Origin: Taibaiella koreensis
Lineage (GTDB): Bacteria; Bacteroidota; Bacteroidia; Chitinophagales; Chitinophagaceae
Assembly: GCF_003545715.1 (NCBI RefSeq)
Contig: NZ_QVNU01000010.1
Span: 62,001-126,000 of the forward strand
Direction: 5' to 3'
Length of the DNA: 64,000 nt
The notes under the pieces: generated by a model
What the model saw: the letters and a program-made list of their open reading frames with translations, nothing else
What the model was told of the DNA's origin: nothing
Database searches by the model: none
In this document: positions 57,606-64,000 of the stretch, one piece after another
Position numbering within the stretch: the first letter of the stretch is position 1
How the letters are laid out: every line of letters starts with the position of its first letter
Program-made: the position numbers and the translations under genes

Positions 57606-58247
57606 ATGATCAGGGTTTCCATATTAGATGATCAGTACATTGTGCTGAACGGTATACAGCAAATGCTGGCAGACAATACCATCGTACAGCTTACCGGCAT
57701 GTACCGTAGTAAAGCCGAGCTGGAGGAAGGCCTGAAAGTTGAGGAGCCGGATGTATTGCTGCTCGACATAAGGATGCCGGGCGAAGATGGCGTTAGCATT
57801 GCCGAATGGCTCTCGGAACAGTGGCCGGAGATAAAAATATTGGCGCTGACCAATTTTGATACGACACAATATGTGACGAAGATGATGCAGGCTGGTGTGA
57901 AGGGGTATCTGCTCAAAAATACGGACCTCAACACGCTGGTAGATGCTATCCGGTGCGTTTACCAGGATGAGCAATATATTGAACCCGGCCTGAAAGAGCA
58001 GATCGTGAGCGAATCGTTGCAGCTAAAAAAGCAGAAAGGCCACATCCCCTCGCTTACCAGGAGAGAGAAGGAAATATTAAGGCTCATCGTCAGAGAACAT
58101 GCCTCGAGCAAGGAGATAGCCGACAAGCTGTTTTTAAGCTTGAGGACTGTGGAAAGCCACCGTTATCATTTATTTCAGAAGCTGGACGTGAAAAATGTAA
58201 CAGGCCTTGTAGCCAAAGCGCTTGAAATGGGATTGCTTCTGGGCTGA
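57606..58247 (+). CDS. LuxR/NarL-family response regulator
   Basis: A 213-residue regulator starting at ATG 57606 ('MIRVSILDDQYIVLNGIQQM'); the frame is open from an earlier TTG. The receiver has Asp8/Asp9, phosphoacceptor Asp54 in 'VLLLDIRMPGEDG' and Lys in 'GYLLKNTDLNTL'. The C-terminal LuxR helix-turn-helix is complete: 'LTRREKEILRLIVREHASSK', 'EIADKLFLSLRTVESHRYHL' and 'KLDVKNVTGLVAKAL'. It is paired with the preceding kinase. On phosphorylation it should dimerise and bind DNA. Candidate targets are the divergent lipoprotein-SBBP operon and its own promoter, where an inverted repeat lies. Confidence 0.94.
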   Translation: MIRVSILDDQYIVLNGIQQMLADNTIVQLTGMYRSKAELEEGLKVEEPDVLLLDIRMPGEDGVSIAEWLSEQWPEIKILALTNFDTTQYVTKMMQAGVKGYLLKNTDLNTLVDAIRCVYQDEQYIEPGLKEQIVSESLQLKKQKGHIPSLTRREKEILRLIVREHASSKEIADKLFLSLRTVESHRYHLFQKLDVKNVTGLVAKALEMGLLLG

Positions 58248-58296
58248 AAGCAGCTTTTGTCCGGAAAGATAGCAGGATAGGCTATCTTCGAAAACA

Positions 58297-58908
58297 TCAC
58301 TCCTTCCAGCGTACATTTAAGACCTTCTCTCCGGCAGGTATTTCGATCTCTTTTATCAGGTCTTCCTTGTAGAAGGTATTGTAGTTTTCCCGGGAGTAGT
58401 GATCGGCCTGCCCGCCGTAGTTATCATAGCTGCTGCCTTGATAACGGTCGTAGGTACGCGTGGACGACTTGTCGACCGTAACGCACAGAAAGTATTTTCC
58501 CGGCTTCAGGTTCGGGAAGCCAAATTTGCCTTCCACATTGGCCAGGCACCAATAGCTATACCGGTGCGCCGTACTATCCATCGATGGTACTTTTATCATA
58601 CCCTTTTTTACCTGGACGCCCTTCTTCTTCATATCATACCATTCTCTGAAATAAGGTGTATTGGGAAACAGGTAGATAGTCTTAAAGCCATCGCCGAATT
58701 CAACGCCCTTGGTTTTCGAATAGAGCACTCCATTGACGGTAGCGGGGCCGGGTGCTAAGGCATTTTTGGCGGCAATGGAGTCGAAGGGCTGTGTGGGAAA
58801 AACCTCTTCGATTGATGATTTAATATCGTTGGGTTGTACATATTGGCCGCTTGCGGTAGCTGTAATTACTATACCGGCTATGGCAGCGCAGAATAATTTC
58901 TTCATCAT
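58297..58908 (-). CDS. Secreted hypothetical protein
   Basis: The frame is open from 59022, but the ATG at 58908 (or the next at 58905) gives a clear signal peptide, 'MMKKLFCAAIAGIVITATAS', so about 203 residues are expected. The mature part has a transthyretin/carboxypeptidase-like strand pattern ('ANVEGKFGFPNLKPGKYFLC'), a Tyr-rich stretch ('RTYDRYQGSSYDNYGGQADH') and a final strand 'EIPAGEKVLNVRW'. It may be a small prealbumin-like envelope protein. It is convergent with the response regulator gene. Function unknown. Confidence 0.65.
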   Translation of the reverse strand: MMKKLFCAAIAGIVITATASGQYVQPNDIKSSIEEVFPTQPFDSIAAKNALAPGPATVNGVLYSKTKGVEFGDGFKTIYLFPNTPYFREWYDMKKKGVQVKKGMIKVPSMDSTAHRYSYWCLANVEGKFGFPNLKPGKYFLCVTVDKSSTRTYDRYQGSSYDNYGGQADHYSRENYNTFYKEDLIKEIEIPAGEKVLNVRWKE

Positions 58909-59119
58909 TGGAATGGGGGCAAATATTAATAAACCGTAGCGGCCGTTGTTGCTTACATGCGAAATTATACAATAGATGCTGAGCGGAAATACCTGCTTCC
59001 CGGTAGATTTGCCGGCAGGCAACTACCTATTCCCGATAAGGATACATCATTTCCCGATACAGCTACAGACAATATTAAAAGCCGGCCCATCTTTGCATCA
59101 TCATTTAAAAACGAAAAAG

Positions 59120-59986
59120 ATGGAAACGAAAAAAGTATGGCTGGTAACCGGTGCATCCAAGGGACTTGGTTTGTCCCTGGTAAAAAAGCTGCTGCAAGAG
59201 GGCTTTCGCGTGGTGGCAACAACAAGAGATGTAGCGTCCCTGACTAAGGAGATCCCAGCCTCCCCGGCTGACTTTCTACCGCTCGCGGTAAGGCTGACGG
59301 ATAATGACGATGTGAAGAAAGCTATCGAACAAAGTATAGCACATTTCGGACAATTGGATGTAGTGGTCAACAATGCCGGCTATGGGCAGATCGGTACGCT
59401 GGAAGAACTGACAGACGAAGAAGCCAGGAGCAATTTCGATGTCAATGTCTTTGGCGCGCTGAACGTGATCCGGAATGTGATGCCCTATTTGAGAGAACGC
59501 AGATCGGGACACGTAATCAATATCGCTTCTGTAGGCGGCTATTTCGGTAGCTTCCCGGGCTGGGGTATCTATTGCGCAACCAAATTTGCCCTCGCGGGCC
59601 TCACGGAAAGCCTCGCAGAAGAGATCCGGGAATTCGGGCTGAAGGCTACCGTCATTTACCCGGGCTATTTCCGCACCGACTTTCTATCGCAGGGTTCTAT
59701 TAAGACACCACAGCGCGCCATCGGAGCCTATGAAGCCGCCAGGAAGCTGGAACAGGCACATCTTGATGATATCAATGGCAACCAGGCCAATGATCCCGAA
59801 AAAGCGGCCGGGGTGCTGATCGCCATCAGCAGGGAAAAGAATCCGCCGGTGCACTTGTTCCTGGGACAGGATGCTTACGGTGTGTTTAAAAGAAAAAATG
59901 AGCTTATCGCCAATGATGTAGCGCAATGGCAAGACCTTACCGTATCCACCGCGATAACCGCTCAGGAAAATAATGTCGTAAATTAG
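59120..59986 (+). CDS. Short-chain dehydrogenase/reductase
   Basis: 288 residues starting at ATG 59120 ('METKKVWLVTGASKGLG'); an upstream extension to 58976 lacks domain support. It carries the classical SDR motifs: TGxxxGxG at 10-17 ('TGASKGLG'), 'VVNNAGYGQ', active-site Ser in 'INIASVGGYFG', 'YCATK' for the YxxxK pair, and 'YPGYFRTDFLS'. It should use NAD(P)H to reduce or oxidise a small carbonyl/alcohol substrate in the cytoplasm. A CATCTTTG sequence at about 59090 resembles a -7 promoter box. It overlaps no other gene and is followed after four bases by an AraC regulator, so the two form an operon. Confidence 0.9.
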   Translation: METKKVWLVTGASKGLGLSLVKKLLQEGFRVVATTRDVASLTKEIPASPADFLPLAVRLTDNDDVKKAIEQSIAHFGQLDVVVNNAGYGQIGTLEELTDEEARSNFDVNVFGALNVIRNVMPYLRERRSGHVINIASVGGYFGSFPGWGIYCATKFALAGLTESLAEEIREFGLKATVIYPGYFRTDFLSQGSIKTPQRAIGAYEAARKLEQAHLDDINGNQANDPEKAAGVLIAISREKNPPVHLFLGQDAYGVFKRKNELIANDVAQWQDLTVSTAITAQENNVVN

Positions 59987-59990
59987 CGCA

Positions 59991-60905
59991 ATGGACAAGA
60001 CATTCCGCTTTCGGTCGCTATCCGATTTTCACCGCTTCTGCGGTTTACCTGCGCCGGAGCATCCGCTCATCAGCCTTATCGACTACAGTAAGGTTGTTTA
60101 TCCTCTTCAGGGCAATGAGCTGAAATGGATACAGGACTTCTATTCCATAGGGTTAAAGCGGAACGTCAGTGCCCGGTTCAACTACGGACAGCAGCCCTAT
60201 GACTTTGACTCCGGTGTGCTTACCTTCGTCTCTCCGCTCCAGTTCCTGAAAGCAGAGATGAATCCGGATGCGGTAGCGGCGCCCAGTGGCTGGTTGTTGC
60301 TGATCCATCCCGATTTTATATGGAATACTTCGCTGGCGGCCAAGATAAAATCTTATGATTTTTTCCAGTACGCGGTGAATGAAGCCCTTTTTCTTTCTGA
60401 AAAGGAAGAGCAGGTCATTGTATCGATATTGCAGCAAATAGCGCAGGAATATCAGTCCAATATCGACAAATTCAGCCAGGAGCTCATCATTGCCCAGATA
60501 GAACTGCTGCTGATCTATTCGGAAAGGTTTTATGAAAGGCAGTTCATTACCCGGAAAAAAGCCAACCACGAATTGGTTGCTCATTTTGAGCAGATCCTTG
60601 CACGACATTTTGATGAGCGCAACCTGGCGGGTAAAGGGATGCCAACAGTAACAACCATAGCAGCACAGATGAATATTTCGCCCAGTTACCTGGGAAAGCT
60701 CCTGCGCATGCATACCCAGCAAAATACCCAGCAGCATATCCAGAACCGGCTGATCGATCATGCAAAGGAACGGCTGAGCACCACGAATATGTCGGTAAGC
60801 GAAATAGCCTATGAGCTGGGATTTGAGCATCCGCAATCTTTCAGCAAACTCTTCAGACAAAAGACCAGTCAGTCGCCACTGGCCTTCCGGCAGGCCTTTC
60901 ATTAA
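59991..60905 (+). CDS. AraC-family transcriptional regulator
   Basis: A 304-residue regulator. The N-terminal cupin-like sensor ('NYGQQPYDFDSGVLTFVSPL') is followed by the double helix-turn-helix ('TVTTIAAQMNISPSYLGKLL', 'SVSEIAYELGFEHPQSFSKL') and the final 'FRQKTSQSPLAFRQAFH'. It starts four bases after the SDR stop and shares its transcript. Regulators in this position usually control their own operon, here perhaps in response to the SDR substrate (inference). A very strong terminator follows immediately. Confidence 0.92.
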   Translation: MDKTFRFRSLSDFHRFCGLPAPEHPLISLIDYSKVVYPLQGNELKWIQDFYSIGLKRNVSARFNYGQQPYDFDSGVLTFVSPLQFLKAEMNPDAVAAPSGWLLLIHPDFIWNTSLAAKIKSYDFFQYAVNEALFLSEKEEQVIVSILQQIAQEYQSNIDKFSQELIIAQIELLLIYSERFYERQFITRKKANHELVAHFEQILARHFDERNLAGKGMPTVTTIAAQMNISPSYLGKLLRMHTQQNTQQHIQNRLIDHAKERLSTTNMSVSEIAYELGFEHPQSFSKLFRQKTSQSPLAFRQAFH

Positions 60906-60945
60906 AAAGATCAGGGCGCTTCTGGTGAAGTGCCCTGATCTTTTT
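60904..60945 (+). terminator. Terminator of the SDR-AraC operon
   Basis: A perfect 14-bp stem (AAAAAGATCAGGGC at 60904-60917 with 60932-60945) ends in TTTTT. It begins one base before the end of the stop codon. Confidence 0.92.
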
Positions 60946-61537
60946 AATCTGACTATCCGGATATAGGAAATCAGCTAAAATAGTAGCAATAAAGAAATAA
61001 TCCTTTGGGTCAATGATTAAAACGTTGATCTATGACCCTATGCCCGGCAATGCTGCATTAAAGTTGCTATCTGTTTTTAAGCCTGGGTGCGCCGGCCACA
61101 AAAAAACAGCGGAGCATTGTTTTTTTGCCGCCTTTTTTATTTCTTTTTTGGCGGAGCAACTTTTCTCATGAGCGCCATAACAAGCAATGAACATAGATGC
61201 GAATAAAAAAGAAAAGATAGTAACACCAAACAAAAAGAGGGGTAAAACAAAGCGTCCCAGTTGATATTTATAGACGTGCAAAACTTTGTTTCCTTTATCC
61301 GGATAGTCAATCTTTTTTAATAACTGGTGGCATGTAAAAACAACCGGCGACCGAATGCCATATCGTATATCCTTCCCGTACCTCAGGAAGCGATCTCATG
61401 CGATTTTTTTAGCCGTAAGAAAGTATCTTTTCGCTCTTCTTGCCAGTCCCGGCACGCCATCTTTCACTTCACTGGCATAGGTAATGCCTTTGTTTATATG
61501 GTTCAATATTAAATGTATCTTTTCTTGATTCAGCGAT
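60946..61537. other. Intergenic region, about 590 bases
   Basis: A leftward open frame at 61030-61281 would encode a small one-pass membrane peptide, but it has no family resemblance and no clear promoter. Nothing else was found except the promoter-like box that follows. Confidence 0.35.
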
Positions 61538-61545
61538 TATTTTTG
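61538..61545 (+). promoter_or_regulatory. Candidate -7 promoter box (TATTTTTG)
   Basis: An exact TAnnTTTG match 20 bases before the ATG at 61566. No clear -33 element at the usual distance. Confidence 0.45.
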
Positions 61546-61565
61546 GTACACCAATAATTCAATTT

Positions 61566-62309
61566 ATGAAAATCTGTATCGCTACATCACTCTTCCTGTC
61601 TTCCGTATTGTTGTTGAAGACGAACCTTGCCACTGCCCAGGCAGCCATTGGCACCACAACGCCCGATGCTTCTGCCATGCTCGACATTACTGCCACGGGC
61701 AAAGGCTTGCTGGTACCACGTATGCCTTTGGCCAGCCGCCCCGCTTCGCCGGCAACCGGCCTGCTCATTTACCAGACGGACAATACGCCTGGCTTTTACG
61801 TGTACAATGGCTCGGCCTGGACGCCGGTAACTGCTACGCCTGCCCGCGACAGCACAGTGATCATTACGCCTGCGGTGGGCGCCTATAGAGCAGGTACGCC
61901 GGCACTGGGGCCGCTTTTTTTCAGTCCCGTACCCTACCAGAGTCCGCAGGCAAGCGTTTACTATGACAATACCGCTGCAACGACTACCAATGGCACTACG
62001 CAAACGACAGCTTATATAGTGCCTGCCGCTTGTACTTTTAATCGTCTGTACGTGGCAAGCCGTGTAGTACCTGGTGGCTCGCTTATCGGCGGAGCCAATA
62101 CCATTACGATCACGCTATATAAAAACGGTGTGTCGACCGGTCTTACTGCTTCCGCCACAGCCGCGCTGGCCGTGGGCTCAACGGGATCGGGTCAAAGCAC
62201 GGGCACTACAACCGTTTCCGTGGTGCCGGGAGATATACTCTCTTACAGTTTTACACAGACCAACCAGGAGCCTGCTACGCTGTTTACCGTTATGCTGAAA
62301 GGGTACTAA
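61566..62309 (+). CDS. Secreted repeat-type surface protein (GTTTPDASA motif)
   Basis: A 247-residue protein with a signal peptide at about 1-25. The mature N-terminus '[20 protein letters not shown]' and '[11 protein letters not shown]', then '[20 protein letters not shown]', is the standard opening of many Bacteroidota secreted fibre-like proteins. The C-terminal half is a beta-sandwich rich in Thr, Ser and Gly with jelly-roll-like strands ('[16 protein letters not shown]', '[20 protein letters not shown]'). No sorting domain is present. It lies 94 bases before a T9SS protein on the same strand, and the two probably work or are transcribed together. Confidence 0.75.
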   Translation: MKICIATSLFLSSVLLLKTNLATAQAAIGTTTPDASAMLDITATGKGLLVPRMPLASRPASPATGLLIYQTDNTPGFYVYNGSAWTPVTATPARDSTVIITPAVGAYRAGTPALGPLFFSPVPYQSPQASVYYDNTAATTTNGTTQTTAYIVPAACTFNRLYVASRVVPGGSLIGGANTITITLYKNGVSTGLTASATAALAVGSTGSGQSTGTTTVSVVPGDILSYSFTQTNQEPATLFTVMLKGY

Positions 62310-62403
62310 GTTGCCATCGGACCCAACCCAATTGTTTTCCTCATCCGGGCACTTTTGTCAGCCGTACAATAGCTGGTGAAGTCTTAGACCTAAAATCAAA
62401 AAC

Positions 62404-63384
62404 ATGAAACGCTTAGCATTTTTAATAGCAATGGGAGGCATGGCCACGGTAACCCGGGCCCAGCTGGCCACGGGAAGCGCCGGCCTGCTGATCAAAGCGG
62501 GTACGCCCCTTGCCAGCCAGGGACTGGTATTGACACCCGCTACCGACCTGACCTTGCAGAACGATACGATACGCTTGTCCAATACACCGACTACAGCCGG
62601 CAGCGGTAGCAGCATCGCAAGGGTATACACTATTTCCCCCTCGCTTACCTTTTCGGGTATGGCGGGTATTCATTATGCCGCACCGGAGCTGGGCGTCAAC
62701 CAGGAAGGTACCCTGTCCATGATCAATGCCAGTCCCGGTGGCGGCTTCCTGCGCTTTAACAGCACGGCGAGCACCAACAATACTTATTATGTTTACAGCT
62801 CCGGAATGCCCACTATCGTATTGAACAGGATCACAGCAACCAGCACCAGCATTCCTTTGCCTGTCCATTATCGGGACTTCGCGGCAGCGCCTGGCTCCTC
62901 TTGCTCTATACAGCTGATCTGGCATGCCGATGGAGCGCAGCCCGGCAATTTCCAGATAGAACGTAGTACGGACGGTAAATCGTTCAGCGCAATACAAGCA
63001 AGTGTATTGCAAACCGGTAATCTGTTTTCCTTAACCGATCTTTCGCCCTTGCCGGGAATGAATAGCTATCGCCTGGCGATCAGCGAACAGGGTAGGGCGG
63101 CCTTGTACAGCCAGGTGATCACGGCGACCAGTCCCTGCCAACGGGCCGGCGAAACGAAGATTTATCCAAATCCTGCCGGCGCGTCCGTTACCGTAACGCT
63201 GAGTCAGGTACCACAGGGAATGGCAACGATCGAGCTGCTGGGGATGGATGGCAGGTTGCTCAAAACATTCCATACTGCAGTACAGAACTGCATCCTCGGG
63301 TTGCAGGATATAGCACCGGGTAGCTATTGCCTGAAAATAGGGAACGGCGTATCTAATGAAAGCATCAAGCTTGTAAAGCAGTAA
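62404..63384 (+). CDS. T9SS type A sorting domain protein
   Basis: A 326-residue protein. The signal peptide covers about 1-19 ('LAFLIAMGGMATVTRAQ'). The mature part holds a beta-rich region, an FN3-like segment ('PVHYRDFAAAPGSSCSIQLI', 'FQIERSTDGKSFSAIQ') and a type A sorting domain from about 250 ('KIYPNPAGASVTVTLS') ending 'SIKLVKQ'. Export through type IX secretion is expected. It follows the preceding secreted protein by 94 bases and is closed by its own terminator. The ligand is unknown. Confidence 0.9.
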   Translation: MKRLAFLIAMGGMATVTRAQLATGSAGLLIKAGTPLASQGLVLTPATDLTLQNDTIRLSNTPTTAGSGSSIARVYTISPSLTFSGMAGIHYAAPELGVNQEGTLSMINASPGGGFLRFNSTASTNNTYYVYSSGMPTIVLNRITATSTSIPLPVHYRDFAAAPGSSCSIQLIWHADGAQPGNFQIERSTDGKSFSAIQASVLQTGNLFSLTDLSPLPGMNSYRLAISEQGRAALYSQVITATSPCQRAGETKIYPNPAGASVTVTLSQVPQGMATIELLGMDGRLLKTFHTAVQNCILGLQDIAPGSYCLKIGNGVSNESIKLVKQ

Positions 63385-63405
63385 AGAATATCCTGCTGAC
63401 TACTC

Positions 63406-63437
63406 AAAAGCCATGGCAAATGCTATGGCTTTTTTTA
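63406..63437 (+). terminator. Rho-independent terminator
   Basis: AAAGCCAT (63407-63414) pairs with ATGGCTTT (63425-63432) and is followed by a T run. Confidence 0.85.
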
Positions 63438-63583
63438 CGTTCCTGCTGCAAATGATTCCCTTTATAAATCTTGCTATTTTTTTTGAGCAAGATATTCAAT
63501 AGTATTCAGGTTAAGTAAGAGTGTCTTTGTTGTAAATTAATAATAGTAATAAATTCTATTTATTGAAAAAAAATTTACAAATA

Positions 63584-64000
63584 ATGAGATCACACAAAAA
63601 GATGGTTTTAATGTTGTCGGCGCTCACGGCTTTGAGCATGGCCGCCTGTAAAAAATCCTTCCTGGAACGAAAGCCTACAGATCAGGCTGTTACGGAAGAT
63701 GTTTTCAAAACGGTTGAAGGCGCCCAGGCTGCCGTACAGGGTATGAACCGCCTGATTTACCGGATCGGGGACGAAACCAACAGCTTCAGCTTCCTATCCC
63801 AGTGCCTCACCTACGACCTGATGGGGGAGGATATGCCCATCAACAGTTTCGGATCCAACTGGTTCGTTGCGGAGTACAGTTATATAGCAGCACGCGTCCC
63901 CGTCGACAATGGCCTGTATGCCTGGGGCTACTACTACCAATTCGTCAATAACGCCAACTTTATCATTGCCAATGTAGGCAACGTAGTTGGCGATCAGGGT
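63584..64000 (+). CDS. SusD/RagB-family outer-membrane lipoprotein (3' end outside window)
   Basis: 139 codons are visible from ATG 63584. A lipoprotein signal 'ALTALSMAACKKSFLE' (Cys at about 22) is followed by the SusD N-terminal pattern 'KPTDQAVTEDVFKTVEGAQA' and then 'AVQGMNRLIYRIGD', and 'YYYQFVNNANFIIANV', where SusD proteins have their TPR-like helices. SusD proteins sit over a SusC TonB-dependent porin and bind glycans or peptides. No susC lies directly upstream, where it would normally be; the previous gene is a T9SS protein with a terminator. A susC partner could be elsewhere, or this is an orphan. Confidence 0.9.
   Translation, partial: MRSHKKMVLMLSALTALSMAACKKSFLERKPTDQAVTEDVFKTVEGAQAAVQGMNRLIYRIGDETNSFSFLSQCLTYDLMGEDMPINSFGSNWFVAEYSYIAARVPVDNGLYAWGYYYQFVNNANFIIANVGNVVGDQG

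Noticed and set aside
61030-61281. 83-residue leftward membrane-like open frame
   Set aside because: A single hydrophobic stretch in AT-rich DNA with Lys runs from poly-A; no supporting signal.

Overview
The window looks like a chromosome of a Bacteroidota member, most likely Chitinophagaceae or a close relative. The reasons are many secreted proteins with a type IX secretion (T9SS) type A sorting domain, two with the gliding-motility C-terminal domain, Y_Y_Y/LytS sensor kinases paired with LytTR regulators, a SusD lipoprotein, TAnnTTTG-like promoter boxes, and GG-leader peptide precursors of the Bacteroidota class I lanthipeptide type. No tRNA, rRNA, CRISPR array or intact transposase was seen.

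Layout. 1-10.6 kb: three large T9SS cargo proteins (the first cut by the window edge, the second broken by an in-frame TGA) around an orphan TPR/NarL-type histidine kinase. 10.8-16.0 kb: a degenerate receiver protein, two RiPP precursors, and a divergent LytS/LytTR two-component pair in which both genes carry a frameshift. 16.5-23.9 kb: an MG2-like secreted protein, two small lipoprotein genes (probably decayed), another RiPP precursor and a T9SS parallel beta-helix protein. 24.2-28.3 kb: a second LytS/LytTR pair with a RiPP precursor just upstream. 28.8-38.1 kb: a leftward polymorphic-toxin locus of two RHS proteins (the second ending in a colicin E5-like RNase domain), a small putative immunity gene, a decayed RiPP precursor and a small secreted protein. 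39.1-46.9 kb: an AraC regulator, then a patchwork of gene fragments mixed with four more RiPP precursors and AT-rich hypothetical genes. 47.2-64.0 kb: more ordinary: a quinone oxidoreductase, a LecA-like lectin, two beta-propeller surface proteins with a lipoprotein, a NarL-type two-component pair, an SDR/AraC operon, a T9SS pair and the start of a susD gene.

Main biological point: eight intact and one decayed precursor peptides share a conserved MKKK...GG leader but have unrelated Cys/Ser/Thr-rich cores. They are scattered over about 35 kb with no lanthionine synthetase, protease or transporter in view. Two of the loci sit next to LytTR two-component systems, the regulator class that controls peptide bacteriocins in Firmicutes. 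With the RHS-RNase toxin and orphan immunity-like genes, this looks like an accessory region for inter-bacterial conflict with much gene decay. Several genes are interrupted by single-base changes, some in homopolymers. Very long neighbouring genes are intact, which argues against uniformly bad sequence, but sequencing error cannot be excluded from sequence alone.
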